A DNA stretch of 63,098 nt from an uncultured Sutterella sp. (GCA_900543805.1 UQTE01000014.1:1-63098), one strand, 5' to 3'. Positions 53,401 to 62,395 are shown, counted from the first letter of the stretch. A program made the numbers and translations. The notes: generated from the sequence alone by a model not told the origin.

Positions 53401-54879
53401 ATGCAGACGACGGAATGGAACTTTTGGGCGAATCTCTTCATGCTCGCCCAGTTCATGATGATCCTCCTCGTGGGGATGCGCGTGATGCTCACGCGCCACC
53501 CGCCGGGATCGTCCTTTGCGTGGCTTCTCATCACCGCGGCGCTTCCGGTCGCGGGGTTTCTCCTTTATCTCTTCATCGGCGAGCGGCCCCTCGCGCGCTT
53601 TCGACTGCTGCGCGTAAAGCGTCTCCTTGAGCATTACTATCCCTGGGCCAAGGACCGTCTGCTGCCCTACGGGCCGATGCCGCTTCCCCTCAACGAGTAC
53701 GAACCGCTCCTCAGGCTCTCGACGAATCTCGCTCGCCTGCCGCTCACGGTCGGGAACCGCTTGACGCTTCTTCCCACCTCGCTCGAAGCCTTCGAGCGGA
53801 TTCTCGAAGACATCCGCAAGGCGGAGCGCCAGATCGAGCTCGCCTACTACATCTGGGAGTCGGGCGCGATCGTCGACGACATCGAAGAGGCGCTCGCCGA
53901 CGCCGCCCGCCGGGGCGTTTCCGTTCGGATTCTCTGCGACGACTTCGGGTCCGCCGCCTTTTTGCGAAGCCCCCGCCGCGAGGCGCTCGAGCGCGCGGGC
54001 GTGAGAATCTGGCGCGTGCTGCCGATCCGCTTCGGCAACTTCCGGATGAGCGACCGCATCGATCTTCGCTACCACCGAAAGCTCGTCATCATCGACGAGA
54101 AGGTCGCCTATACGGGAAGCCTCAACATGATCGCCCCGAAGTCCGCCGCTTCGGGCGCGGCGCCGCAGGACCGCTGGATCGACGCGATGATCCGCATCGA
54201 AGGTCCCGGAACGGTCGTTCTCTCGGCCCTCTGGGAAGGGGACTGCGGGCTGCTTTCGAACTGCGACGAAAACCGCGACGTCAACGCCTACATGGAACTC
54301 TTCACGAACGGGCGCCACGAACAACCGGGCGACGTTCCCATGGTCTGCGTGCATTCGGGCCCCTACGGCAACGAAGACGCGAGCTTGCATCTGATTCTTC
54401 GCGTCATCTCGAGCGCGCGGCGCTCCCTCACGATCGTGACGCCCTACTTCGTTCCGACCGAAACGATCGTCTCGGCGCTCCTCAACGCCGCGAGCACGAA
54501 CGTTCGCGTGCGCATCATCGTCCCGCGGCTTTGCGACAGCCGCATCGTCACCTGGGGCGGACGGCGTTTCTTCGAGGAGCTTCTCGACGCGGGAATTGAA
54601 ATCTACTTCTTTGAGGACGGGATGCTGCACACGAAGGCGATCACGGTCGACGACGAGGTGTCCGTCTTCGGGACGGTCAACATCGACACGAGAAGCCTGC
54701 ACCTCAATTTCGAGCACTCGATGCTCATCATCAACCGCGCCTTCACGGCGCAGTTGAACGGCCTCTTTGCCGGGTACTTCGCGGGCTCCTTCCGGCTCGA
54801 TCCCGCCCTCTGGAAAAAACGCGGACTTCTCGCCCGCCTGCGCGAGGGGTTCAGCTATCTCGCCTCACCCCTCTTCTAA
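53401..54879 (+). CDS. cls: Cardiolipin synthase (phospholipase D type)
   Basis: A 492-residue membrane enzyme that joins two phosphatidylglycerols into cardiolipin. Two N-terminal helices (about 10-30 and 40-60) are followed by two HKD motifs: YHRKLVIIDEKVAYTGSLNM and LHTKAITVDDEVSVFGTVNID. PVAGFLLYLFIGE is also typical of ClsA. The ATG at 53401 is the only well-placed start. It is a single gene. Confidence 0.95.
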   Translation: MQTTEWNFWANLFMLAQFMMILLVGMRVMLTRHPPGSSFAWLLITAALPVAGFLLYLFIGERPLARFRLLRVKRLLEHYYPWAKDRLLPYGPMPLPLNEYEPLLRLSTNLARLPLTVGNRLTLLPTSLEAFERILEDIRKAERQIELAYYIWESGAIVDDIEEALADAARRGVSVRILCDDFGSAAFLRSPRREALERAGVRIWRVLPIRFGNFRMSDRIDLRYHRKLVIIDEKVAYTGSLNMIAPKSAASGAAPQDRWIDAMIRIEGPGTVVLSALWEGDCGLLSNCDENRDVNAYMELFTNGRHEQPGDVPMVCVHSGPYGNEDASLHLILRVISSARRSLTIVTPYFVPTETIVSALLNAASTNVRVRIIVPRLCDSRIVTWGGRRFFEELLDAGIEIYFFEDGMLHTKAITVDDEVSVFGTVNIDTRSLHLNFEHSMLIINRAFTAQLNGLFAGYFAGSFRLDPALWKKRGLLARLREGFSYLASPLF

Positions 54880-54898
54880 ACCAAAGGCGTTTGCCGCG

Positions 54899-55339
54899 TC
54901 ACTCGCCGCAGCAGTTCTGGAACTGCGCGGCCTTCAGCTGCTCGACGAGGCGCTCGATCGCGCCGTCCTTCGGAGGATCCATCCCGCAGGTGGGCTCTTC
55001 GCCGCGGTTTTCCATGTAAGCCTTCCCCCAGGCGTACATCGCCTCGAGAATGGGGCGAAGCGACTGTCCCACGGGCGTGAGGGAATATTCGACGCGCGGC
55101 GGCACTTCCGCAAAAATCGTGCGCTTCACGAGGCCGCTCGTTTCAAGTTCGCGCAGCTGCATCGTGAGCATCTTGGCCGTCACGCCCGGCATGGCGCGGC
55201 TCAGTTCCGAAAAACGAAGCGTACGGCCGCAGAGGTGCCAGATCACGAGACTCTTCCATTTGCCGCCCACGAGTCCGAGCGTCACTTCCACCGGACACTT
55301 GGTCGCCGCATCGGCTTCTCTCTTCAAAGTTCTCTGCAT
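54899..55339 (-). CDS. HxlR-family regulator, divergent from copA
   Basis: A 146-residue winged-helix regulator. CPVEVTLGLVGGKWKSLVIWHLCGRTLRFSELSRAMPGVTAKMLTMQLRELE is the family core, with the conserved N-terminal Cys that acts as a thiol sensor in YodB/HypR relatives. The C-terminal tail has two more Cys (QNCCGE) and a CGMD. It may respond to thiol-reactive compounds or copper. A perfect inverted repeat over the copA promoter is its probable operator. The start at 55339 is chosen by homology; GGGGG lies upstream. Confidence 0.88.
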   Translation of the reverse strand: MQRTLKREADAATKCPVEVTLGLVGGKWKSLVIWHLCGRTLRFSELSRAMPGVTAKMLTMQLRELETSGLVKRTIFAEVPPRVEYSLTPVGQSLRPILEAMYAWGKAYMENRGEEPTCGMDPPKDGAIERLVEQLKAAQFQNCCGE

Positions 55340-55466
55340 GGGGTCCCCCGCCGCAACCCGATTCCATTCCTTTCCAAAAAGACGTTTCAAAAGGGGACGA
55401 AAGTTCGGGCAAAGACCCCGATAAAGCGCTTTCCTTTTTGAAACTTATTTCCGTAAAAGGCGGTAG

Positions 55467-55508
55467 TTGCGAAAAAGAAATCAATGTCTATAATGCCCAA
55501 GTATAGAC
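55467..55508 (+). promoter_or_regulatory. copA promoter with inverted-repeat operator
   Basis: TTGCGA (55467-55472), a 16-base spacer and a perfect TATAAT (55489-55494). The repeat GTCTATA-N9-TATAGAC (55486-55508) overlaps the -10 box and the start point. No CueR-type site is seen. Confidence 0.7.
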
Positions 55509-55595
55509 AATTCGAACCGTTGGGGGTAGATGGAATCCCCTCCCTCGGTCCCGACGGACACGGCCTCTCTCGGAGCCCGTTACACAGGAATCCAC

Positions 55596-58217
55596 ATGGA
55601 AAAGATCACACTCAACGTCACGGACATGACCTGCGCCGCCTGCGTGGGACGGGTGGAGCGCGCCGCCCACAAGGTCCCCGGCTGCGAAGGCGCCGTCGTC
55701 AATCTCCTGACCGAAGAACTCAAGGTCGAGGTGCCCGACGGCAAGGCGGGGGAAGCCGCCGACGGCCTCGTCAAGGCGATCGCCGAGGCGGGCTACGGCG
55801 CCCGCGTCAAGAGCGCTCCGGGGCGCTCAGCCTCCGGGAAGACCGCCGAGGCAAACGTGCGTCCCAAGGCGCTCGCGCTCGAAGCCTACGCGAACTACCG
55901 CAACCGCTTCCTGCGCTCTCTCGTCTTTGCGCTTCCGCTTCTGATCCTCAGCATGGGTCCGATGATGGGGCTGAGCCTCCCCTTCGGGCTCGGCACCGAC
56001 GAAGCGGCGCTCGTCACGGCGCTTTTGCAGCTCCTTTTGACGCTCCCCGTCGTCTTTCTTCATACCGAGACCTTCAAGAAGGGATTCGTCACGCTTCTTC
56101 ACCGCAACCCCGGCATGGAAACGCTCCTTGCGACGGGGAGCGGCGCCGCGCTCGTCTACAGCCTCGCCATGCTTTTCACGATGGCGAACGATCCCTCGCA
56201 GGCGGCCCACGGACTCCATCACCTCTACTTCGAGTCGGCGGCCGTGATCCTCACGCTTTCGTCCCTGGGTAAAACGCTCGAGAGCCGCGCGAAGGCGGGC
56301 ACCACTTCGGCCGTCGAGGCGCTTCTCGACCTCACGCCCCCGCGCGCCATGCGCCGGGAAGGAGGCGTCGAAGTCGAAGTTCCCGTCGACGCTCTGCGCG
56401 TGGGCGACGACGTGGTCGTGCGCACGGGAGAGCGCATTCCGGCCGACGGCGTCGTCGTCATCGGTGCGGGCAGCGTCGACGAATCGGGGATGACGGGCGA
56501 ATCGCTCCCCGTCGACAAGACGAAGGACGACCGCGTTCACGCGGGAACGCTCCTTGTTTCGGGGCACATCACCTTCAGCGTGACGCATACCGGAGCCGAC
56601 ACGGCGTTGGGCCGGATCATTTCGCTCGTCGAGGACGCCGTCGCCACCAAGGCGCCGATCGCGCGCAAGGCCGACACGATCGCGCTCTGGTTCGTGCCGA
56701 TCGTCCTCGGGATTGCGCTTCTCACCTTCATTGTCTGGTACGCCTCGGGCTCCCCCCTTGAAGACGCGCTCACCTACGCGATTTCGGTTCTCGTCATTTC
56801 CTGTCCCTGCGCCCTGGGACTGGCCACGCCGACCGCCGTCATGGCGGGCACGGGCCGGGGCGCGTCGCTCGGGATTCTCTGGAAGAACGCCGAGTCGCTG
56901 GAAAACCTCGGACGCGCGAAGACTCTCTTCTTGGACAAGACCGGCACCATCACCGAAGGCCGCCCGCAGGTGGCGCGCTGGATCTTCTCGGAGCGCTCCG
57001 ACACGCCGGCCGTCCTCTCGGCCCTCGGCGCCCTTGAGTCGAAGTCCGAACACCCGCTCGCGCGCGCCGTCACGGAAAGCCTCGAAGACCTCGGACATTG
57101 GGACGCTTCGCACCCCGAGGCCGACGAATTCGAACAGGTCGCGGGAACGGGCCTTACGGGCCGCGTCGGCGAATACCGTCTTCGCGTCGGCAACCGCCGC
57201 ACGCTCGAAGCGAGCGCCGCGGAACTCCCCGACGCCTGGCGGGAAGCCTGGTCCGAAATGGAAAAGGAAGGCCTTACGGTCCTCGTGACGCTCGTTCAGC
57301 GCGGCGTCCATTGGGAGCCCGCGGCGCTCGCGGGCCTCTCCGACCGGGTGCGCGACGATTCGCGTGAAGCACTCGCGGCGCTTCGCAAGGAAGGCGTGCG
57401 CGTCACGATGCTCACGGGCGACGGCCGGGCCGCCGCCGAGGCGGTGGGTCGCGCAGCGGGGTTCGACAAGGACGACATCCGCGCCGAACTTCTTCCCGCC
57501 GACAAGGCGCGCTTCGTTCGCGAAGCGACGGCCGCCTCCCCGCACCCCGTCCTCATGGCCGGGGACGGCGTCAACGACGCGCCGGCCCTTGCGAGCGCGA
57601 CGGTCGGGATCGCGATCGGTTCGGGCACCGAAGCCGCGCTCTCCTCGGCCGACGTGGTTTTGTCCAAGAGCCGCCTCTCGCAGATTGCGGACGCGCTCTT
57701 TCTCTCCCGCGCGGTGCTTCGCAACATCTATGAAAACCTTTTCTGGGCGCTCGGCTACAACACCGTGATGATTCCGATCGCGGCGGGCCTCTTTGCGTCC
57801 CAGGGCCTTCGCATGAGCCCGATGCTCGCGGCCCTTGCGATGAGCTTGTCGTCCGTGAGCGTCGTCACGAACGCCCTGCGGCTCACCCGCTGGCGCCCGC
57901 CCGTCAACTTCACGGAAAGCGCGTCGGACGAAAACCGTGCAATGGCCGAAGTCCGTACGCTCCCCTTACCCGTTTCTTCTCAAACCACTTCTTCGGAGGA
58001 ATCCGTCATGGAAAAAATCGTTCACATTGAAGGCATGTCCTGTCAGCACTGCGTGCGCGCCGTCGACAAGGTTCTGCGCGCCCTGCCCGGCGTCGCGGAC
58101 GTCCGCGTGAGCCTGGAAGAAAAGCGCGCCGTCGTGGTGTCGCCGCTTCCCGTCGACGACGAAGCGATCCGCAAGGCCATCACGGAAGAAGGCTTCACGG
58201 TCACCGGCATCGAATAA
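55596..58217 (+). CDS. copA: Cu(I)-exporting P-type ATPase CopA with a fused C-terminal CopZ-like domain
   Basis: An 873-residue P1B-type ATPase. An N-terminal HMA domain (DMTCAACV) is followed by eight helices with the transport motif CPC at 403-405, the phosphorylation Asp447 (DKTGT), SEHPLA and GDGVNDAP. The ATPase proper ends near residue 765, followed by a 35-residue linker and a second HMA domain (GMSCQHC) from Met805. Inside the gene, GGAGGA (57995-58000) stands seven bases before ATG 58008, so the last 69 residues could also be made alone as a CopZ-like copper chaperone. The ATG at 55596 with AGGA is the likely gene start. Confidence 0.94.
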   Translation: MEKITLNVTDMTCAACVGRVERAAHKVPGCEGAVVNLLTEELKVEVPDGKAGEAADGLVKAIAEAGYGARVKSAPGRSASGKTAEANVRPKALALEAYANYRNRFLRSLVFALPLLILSMGPMMGLSLPFGLGTDEAALVTALLQLLLTLPVVFLHTETFKKGFVTLLHRNPGMETLLATGSGAALVYSLAMLFTMANDPSQAAHGLHHLYFESAAVILTLSSLGKTLESRAKAGTTSAVEALLDLTPPRAMRREGGVEVEVPVDALRVGDDVVVRTGERIPADGVVVIGAGSVDESGMTGESLPVDKTKDDRVHAGTLLVSGHITFSVTHTGADTALGRIISLVEDAVATKAPIARKADTIALWFVPIVLGIALLTFIVWYASGSPLEDALTYAISVLVISCPCALGLATPTAVMAGTGRGASLGILWKNAESLENLGRAKTLFLDKTGTITEGRPQVARWIFSERSDTPAVLSALGALESKSEHPLARAVTESLEDLGHWDASHPEADEFEQVAGTGLTGRVGEYRLRVGNRRTLEASAAELPDAWREAWSEMEKEGLTVLVTLVQRGVHWEPAALAGLSDRVRDDSREALAALRKEGVRVTMLTGDGRAAAEAVGRAAGFDKDDIRAELLPADKARFVREATAASPHPVLMAGDGVNDAPALASATVGIAIGSGTEAALSSADVVLSKSRLSQIADALFLSRAVLRNIYENLFWALGYNTVMIPIAAGLFASQGLRMSPMLAALAMSLSSVSVVTNALRLTRWRPPVNFTESASDENRAMAEVRTLPLPVSSQTTSSEESVMEKIVHIEGMSCQHCVRAVDKVLRALPGVADVRVSLEEKRAVVVSPLPVDDEAIRKAITEEGFTVTGIE
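58008..58217 (+). CDS. Nested CopZ-like copper chaperone
   Basis: In frame with the end of copA. A strong ribosome site, GGAGGA with a 7-base gap, precedes ATG 58008. The 69-residue product MEKIVHIEGMSCQHCVRAVD... is a complete HMA domain with the CxxC copper motif. It may be translated separately, as the fusion's tail, or both. Confidence 0.6.
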   Translation: MEKIVHIEGMSCQHCVRAVDKVLRALPGVADVRVSLEEKRAVVVSPLPVDDEAIRKAITEEGFTVTGIE

Positions 58218-58257
58218 CATTTCGTCCGGCGAAAACCTGATTCGCCCTTGAGTGCCA

Positions 58258-58306
58258 AAGGAGCCGCTTTTCCCGAAAGATCCTCTTTCGGCAGGAGCGA
58301 CTCCTT
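58258..58306 (+). terminator. Long hairpin between copA and ygbA
   Basis: An outer stem AAGGAG/CTCCTT with CGCT/AGCG encloses an inner CCGAAAGA/TCTTTCGG; together it forms an extended stem with small internal loops. There is no long T-run, so it may be a processing or stability element as well as a terminator. Confidence 0.5.
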
Positions 58307-58371
58307 CGCATTGTCACGCTATACTGTTTCTCCTCTTTGAGACCTTGCCAACAACACCAAAAGGAAACGGC

Positions 58372-58797
58372 ATGACAAACCCTTCCGAAGACAAGACGGC
58401 GGACGCACCGCAGAGACCGCAGCGCGTCGACCGCATGGCCCGCCTCGAGACCATTCCGAGGCTCAATGAAGAGAAGCGCACGCTCGAAGCGATGGTGGCG
58501 AGCTTTTGCCACGCGCATCACGGCACGAAAAAAGGGGAGCTCTGCGACAACTGCCGCGAGTTTCTCGCCTACGCCCTGAAGCGCCTCGCCTGCTGCCCCT
58601 ACGGGGCGGACAAGCCCGCCTGCGCGCGGTGCAAGATCCACTGTTACCGCCCGGCCGAAAAGGCCCGCGCCCGCGACATCATGCGCTGGGCGGGTCCGCG
58701 CCTCATCTTTTCGCATCCCGTGCTCACCATCAAGCACATGTGGTACCAGTTCACGAAGGAAGCGCCCGAAAAGCCCCGCAACCGTTCTCAAAAATAA
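58372..58797 (+). CDS. ygbA: Nitrous-oxide-stimulated promoter family protein (YgbA-like)
   Basis: A 141-residue small cysteine-rich protein. MVASFCHAHHGTKKGELCDNCREFLAYALKRLACCPYG and the following PACARCKIHCYRPAEKARARDIMRWAGPRLI match the YgbA family, which is induced by nitric oxide through NsrR in enterobacteria. The Cys set suggests an iron-sulfur or zinc centre. The ATG at 58372 has AAAGGAAA upstream. A small membrane protein follows and may be cotranscribed. Confidence 0.87.
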   Translation: MTNPSEDKTADAPQRPQRVDRMARLETIPRLNEEKRTLEAMVASFCHAHHGTKKGELCDNCREFLAYALKRLACCPYGADKPACARCKIHCYRPAEKARARDIMRWAGPRLIFSHPVLTIKHMWYQFTKEAPEKPRNRSQK

Positions 58798-58841
58798 CGG
58801 GGACGATCGAATCGTCCCTCACGACCAAACCCTTACCAACC

Positions 58842-59186
58842 ATGCTTTGGCTCATTCTTCCCGCGCTCGCGCACGTTTTGTTCGCGGCGCATCTTCTCTT
58901 TCACGGCGCCGCCCTGTGGGTCGTCGCGCTTCCCGTCGCCGCGCTCGTGCTCGCGTTCGTGCCGGTGCGCTACATGAACCGTCTGCAGCAGCTCTGCCTT
59001 CTCGGCTACGCCTGCGAATGGGCGTATTCGACCTATGAACTCGTCGCAAGGCGAATCCTCGAGGGGCGCAGCTACCACCCGGCCCTGGAAATCATGGCGG
59101 GCGTGACGCTCTTCACGCTCCTCACGGCCCTCGTCTTCTACCGTCCGAAGCTTCTCGCCTACTACCGCTGCCCTGGACAGAGCTGA
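58842..59186 (+). CDS. Small multi-spanning membrane protein
   Basis: A 114-residue protein with four hydrophobic segments: LWLILPALAHVLFAAHLLF, WVVALPVAALVLAFVPV, QLCLLGYACEWAYSTYEL and a last one LFTLLTALVFY. A positively charged loop lies between two and three. I know no function. It begins 44 bases after ygbA. Confidence 0.7.
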   Translation: MLWLILPALAHVLFAAHLLFHGAALWVVALPVAALVLAFVPVRYMNRLQQLCLLGYACEWAYSTYELVARRILEGRSYHPALEIMAGVTLFTLLTALVFYRPKLLAYYRCPGQS

Positions 59187-59207
59187 AGGCACCGTTCCGA
59201 AGACGCG

Positions 59208-59236
59208 AAGGCCCGGGTTCGTCGCCCGGGCCTTGT
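59208..59236. terminator. Terminator between the membrane-protein gene and the binding-protein genes
   Basis: AAGGCCCGGG/CCCGGGCCTT, ten perfect pairs; a T-run is lacking. Confidence 0.6.
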
Positions 59237-59267
59237 CGTTTACGCGTCGGCGGCAGTCAGACCGGCA

Positions 59268-60050
59268 TCATTCGAGCCAGGTCTTCGCGAGCGCCGCGTG
59301 TTCGCCGCGAAGTTCCGTGATGTCCCAGAGATAGCGCATCACGCGAAGATACTCGGCGTCGTCCGCGGGCATCCAGAAACCCATCACGCTCTTGGGTGTG
59401 AGCGGATTTTCGATGAAGGCGGCGTGAAGCTTTCCCGCGTACTTCTTTGCGTAGAGCTTCGCCTCCATGGTTTCCGTAATCATGACGTCGCCCTTGCCTT
59501 CGGCGATGAGGCCCGGGATTTCGGCGTTGTTCGGGTGGGTCGAGACCTGGGCCTTCGTCAGGTGTTCGAGCACGTACTTTTCATTCGTGCCGCCCGGATT
59601 CTTGATGACGCGCACGTCGGGCTGATTGAGGCTCTCGGGCGTCGTGAAGCGGTCCTTCTTGGCGGCCGGAACGAGCGCCGCCTTCCCGAAGGGCGCGTAG
59701 CCAGGGAGGAAGTCGCCCACCTTCAGGCGCGCCACCGTCTGCGTGATGCCGCCCACGGCCACGTCAAACTTGTCGCCCTGCAGATCCTTCGTGAGGTTCG
59801 GCCAGGAGGTGGGAACGATCTCCACCTTCCAACCCGCCGCCGCGGCAAGGGCCTTGACGAGGTCGATGTCGTAGCCCGAATAGCCGTTCGCCTCCTTCAT
59901 GGAGAAGGGGCGATAGTCGCCCGGAGTGCCCACGCGCAGAACCTTCGTTTCCTCGATGCGGTCGAGACGTTCGCCCGCCTGGGCGGGAAGAGCCGTCGTC
60001 AGAGCGCCGAGCACGGCAGCAATCAGTGTGATCTTCGTGAGTTTCGTCAT
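59268..60050 (-). CDS. Periplasmic binding protein / cyclohexadienyl-dehydratase-like, copy B
   Basis: A 260-residue exported protein (signal ends PAQA) of the amino-acid-binding/PheC family. RLDRIEETKVLRVGTPGDYRPFSM, the NPGGTNEKYVLEHL loop and GKGDVMITETMEAKLYAK are hallmarks shared with cyclohexadienyl dehydratases, which make phenylpyruvate from prephenate in the periplasm. Whether catalytic residues are complete cannot be judged here; it may instead be a pure binding protein. It lies 11 bases after its close paralogue, and AAGGA sets the start. Confidence 0.85.
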   Translation of the reverse strand: MTKLTKITLIAAVLGALTTALPAQAGERLDRIEETKVLRVGTPGDYRPFSMKEANGYSGYDIDLVKALAAAAGWKVEIVPTSWPNLTKDLQGDKFDVAVGGITQTVARLKVGDFLPGYAPFGKAALVPAAKKDRFTTPESLNQPDVRVIKNPGGTNEKYVLEHLTKAQVSTHPNNAEIPGLIAEGKGDVMITETMEAKLYAKKYAGKLHAAFIENPLTPKSVMGFWMPADDAEYLRVMRYLWDITELRGEHAALAKTWLE

Positions 60051-60061
60051 TTTTCTGTCCT

Positions 60062-60835
60062 TTACTTGAGCCACTTGTCATAGAGGGCGGCGGTCTCGCC
60101 GCGCAGTTCCGTGATGTCCCAGAGGTACTGCATCACGCGCAGGTATTCGGGGTCGTCCGCCTGCACGAAGAAGGCCTTTTGAGCCTTGGGCGTGAGCGTG
60201 TCCTCCGCAAAGAGAACGGCGAGCTTGCCCGGATGCGCCTTGGCGTAGAGCTTCGCCTCCATCGTGTCCGTGATCATCACGTCGCCCTTCCCTTCGGCGA
60301 TGAGACCGGGAATTTCGGCGTTCTTCTGATGGGTCGTCACCTGCGCCTTCGTGAGGTGCTGATTGACGTAGAGCTCGTTCGTGCCGCCCGGATTCTTGAT
60401 GACGCGCACGTCGGGCCGGTTGAGGCTCTCGTGCGTCGTGAACTGCTTCGCCTTCGAAGCGTTCACGAGCGCCACCTTTCCGAAGGTGACGTAACCCGGC
60501 AAAAAGGCGCCGAGCTTCAATCGCGCCACCGTGGGCGTGATGCCGCCCATCGCGACGTCGAACTTGTCGGCCTTGAAGTCGGCCGAAAGCTTGGGCCAGG
60601 ACGTGTCGACGTACTCGACCTTCCAGCCCGCCGCCCGCGCCATGGCTTCGAGGAGCTCCACGTCGTGGCCGACGTAGCGTCCGTTTTCCTTCATGGCAAA
60701 GGGTCTGTAGTCACCCGGCGTTCCGACGCGCAGGGTTTTCGTGTCTTCAATTCGATCAAGTCGTTCGCCCGCCGTTGCGCCGACACAAAGGGCCGTGCCG
60801 AGCGCCGCGGCGACGAGAACATTGCGTATCCGCAT
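60062..60835 (-). CDS. Periplasmic binding protein / cyclohexadienyl-dehydratase-like, copy A
   Basis: A 257-residue exported protein (MRIRNVLVAAALGTALCVGATAG) with the same RLDRIEDTKTLRVGTPGDYRPFAM opening, NPGGTNELYVNQHL loop and DVMITDTMEAKLYAK segment. It is first in a two-gene operon with copy B. They are roughly two-thirds alike by eye, so they arose by tandem duplication. No ABC permease is nearby, which favours an enzymatic or orphan sensory/binding role. Confidence 0.87.
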   Translation of the reverse strand: MRIRNVLVAAALGTALCVGATAGERLDRIEDTKTLRVGTPGDYRPFAMKENGRYVGHDVELLEAMARAAGWKVEYVDTSWPKLSADFKADKFDVAMGGITPTVARLKLGAFLPGYVTFGKVALVNASKAKQFTTHESLNRPDVRVIKNPGGTNELYVNQHLTKAQVTTHQKNAEIPGLIAEGKGDVMITDTMEAKLYAKAHPGKLAVLFAEDTLTPKAQKAFFVQADDPEYLRVMQYLWDITELRGETAALYDKWLK

Positions 60836-61032
60836 GATTCTCTCCGCAAAGGTGAGTTGATCCGATCCTCAGAACCGATTTTCTTTCGGCGGCCCCGATT
60901 TTCTCAAGGGGGAGACCGAACGATCTTGAGGTTCTTTTGCGGGAGGCAAAAAGCCTCGGGCGAATGTCTTGGGAGAGACCTCCTAGAGGTTTTCGAGAGG
61001 AACGGGAATTCCCGCACGCCCCGAAAAAGCAA

Positions 61033-61058
61033 CCTCCCGAACCTTGCGGTGCGGGAGG
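61033..61058 (-). terminator. Terminator of ppk2
   Basis: CCTCCCG/CGGGAGG with TTGCTTTTT on the minus strand. Confidence 0.8.
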
Positions 61059-61081
61059 CTGGATCGGGCGTCAGAGGGCAA

Positions 61082-62233
61082 TCACTTCTTCTTTCCCTTT
61101 TCCTTTTCCTTCTCCTTACCCTTCTTTTCGTCGTAATAGTCGCCCTGCGGGCTCGAGTAGGTGCCGTACTCGCAGACCGTGCTCGCGCGCGCGACGATCA
61201 GGGGATCGATTTCGCCCACGGCCTTGAGGTCGCGGTCTTCGTATTCGACGGTGTGCAAAAGGACGCGGATCGCGTTCAGGCGGGCGCGCAGCTTGTCGTC
61301 GCTTTTGATGATGATCCACGGCGCGTCCGCCGTGTCGGTGCGGTTGAACATCTGCTGCGAAGCGCGGGTGTAGTCGTCCCAACGGTCGATCGAGGCGCGG
61401 TCGATGGGCGAGAGCTTCCAGTGCTTCAGAGGATGGACCTCGCGTTCGCGGAAGCGCTTCAGCTGCTCTTCGCGGGAAACGGCGAACCAGAACTTGATGA
61501 GCGTGATGCCGCTTCGGATGAGGCTTCGTTCAAAGTCGGGGACTTCGCGCATGAAGTTTTCGTACTCTTCCTTCGTGCAGAAGCCCATGACGGGTTCAAC
61601 CCCGGCGCGGTTGTACCAGGAGCGGTCGAAGAAGACGAGTTCGCCCTTCGTCGGGAGGTGCGCCACATAGCGCTGGAAGTACCACTGTCCGGCTTCGACG
61701 TCCGAGGGTTTGGGCAGAGCCACCACGCGCGCGCCTCGGGGATTCAGGTGCTCCATGAAGCGGCGGATCGTGCCGCCCTTCCCGGCCGCGTCGCGGCCTT
61801 CAAAGAGGATCACGATCTTGCGGCCCGTTTCCTTCACCCAGCGCTGGAGCTTCAGGAGTTCCACCTGCAGGTGATACTTCTCCTTTTCGTAGAGCGGATA
61901 GCTCATGCGGTTGACGTAGGGATATTCGCCCTCGCGCCAGTGCTGCGAGAGCTTGTTCATGTCGTCGGGAACGCGTTCCTTGACGCCGCGGCGCTTCACT
62001 TCCTTGTTGAGAAGCGCGCGGAGCATGAGGTCGCGGCCGCTGTCGTCGAGGTGTTCCATGATCGTGTCGACGGCTTCGTGCATCGACGAATAGTCGCGCG
62101 TCAGAAGCATGGTCTTCACGAAGGCGCCCGCGTCGTGCTCGTCCGTGAAGCTCAGCTTCACGTCGGGGGCGTCCTTCAACTCGTCGAACATCGGCAGTGC
62201 CTTCTTGTTGTCGTTCTCTTGGGTCTGATCCAT
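61082..62233 (-). CDS. ppk2: Polyphosphate kinase 2
   Basis: A 383-residue PPK2-family enzyme transferring phosphate between polyphosphate and nucleotides. Walker A is FEGRDAAGKGGTIRRF, Walker B is ELVFFDRSWYNRAG, and the lid region is KRFREREVHPLKHWKLSPIDR. The single-domain arrangement and the N-terminal extension of about 120 residues fit the ADP/GDP-phosphorylating class I group. The C-terminal tail is almost pure Lys/Glu (KGKEKEKEKGKKK). It is a single gene. Confidence 0.94.
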   Translation of the reverse strand: MDQTQENDNKKALPMFDELKDAPDVKLSFTDEHDAGAFVKTMLLTRDYSSMHEAVDTIMEHLDDSGRDLMLRALLNKEVKRRGVKERVPDDMNKLSQHWREGEYPYVNRMSYPLYEKEKYHLQVELLKLQRWVKETGRKIVILFEGRDAAGKGGTIRRFMEHLNPRGARVVALPKPSDVEAGQWYFQRYVAHLPTKGELVFFDRSWYNRAGVEPVMGFCTKEEYENFMREVPDFERSLIRSGITLIKFWFAVSREEQLKRFREREVHPLKHWKLSPIDRASIDRWDDYTRASQQMFNRTDTADAPWIIIKSDDKLRARLNAIRVLLHTVEYEDRDLKAVGEIDPLIVARASTVCEYGTYSSPQGDYYDEKKGKEKEKEKGKKK

Positions 62234-62355
62234 AACGGTTACTCTGAGGGTTCTTGTTCTTCGTGTCGTTTCCTGCGGCAGGAAAAAACCGCAGTACTCC
62301 CTTCATTGTAGGACCGCCCGGCGCTTTCCAACAAGGCGCAAAAACGCGGAAACGG

Positions 62356-62395
62356 GCGCCGCCCGCATCCCCGAAGATGCGGCCGAAGCCCGTTC
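62356..62395 (-). terminator. Hairpin after the flavodoxin gene
   Basis: GGGC..CCGCATC/GATGCGG..GCCC stem; no clear T-run. Confidence 0.5.
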
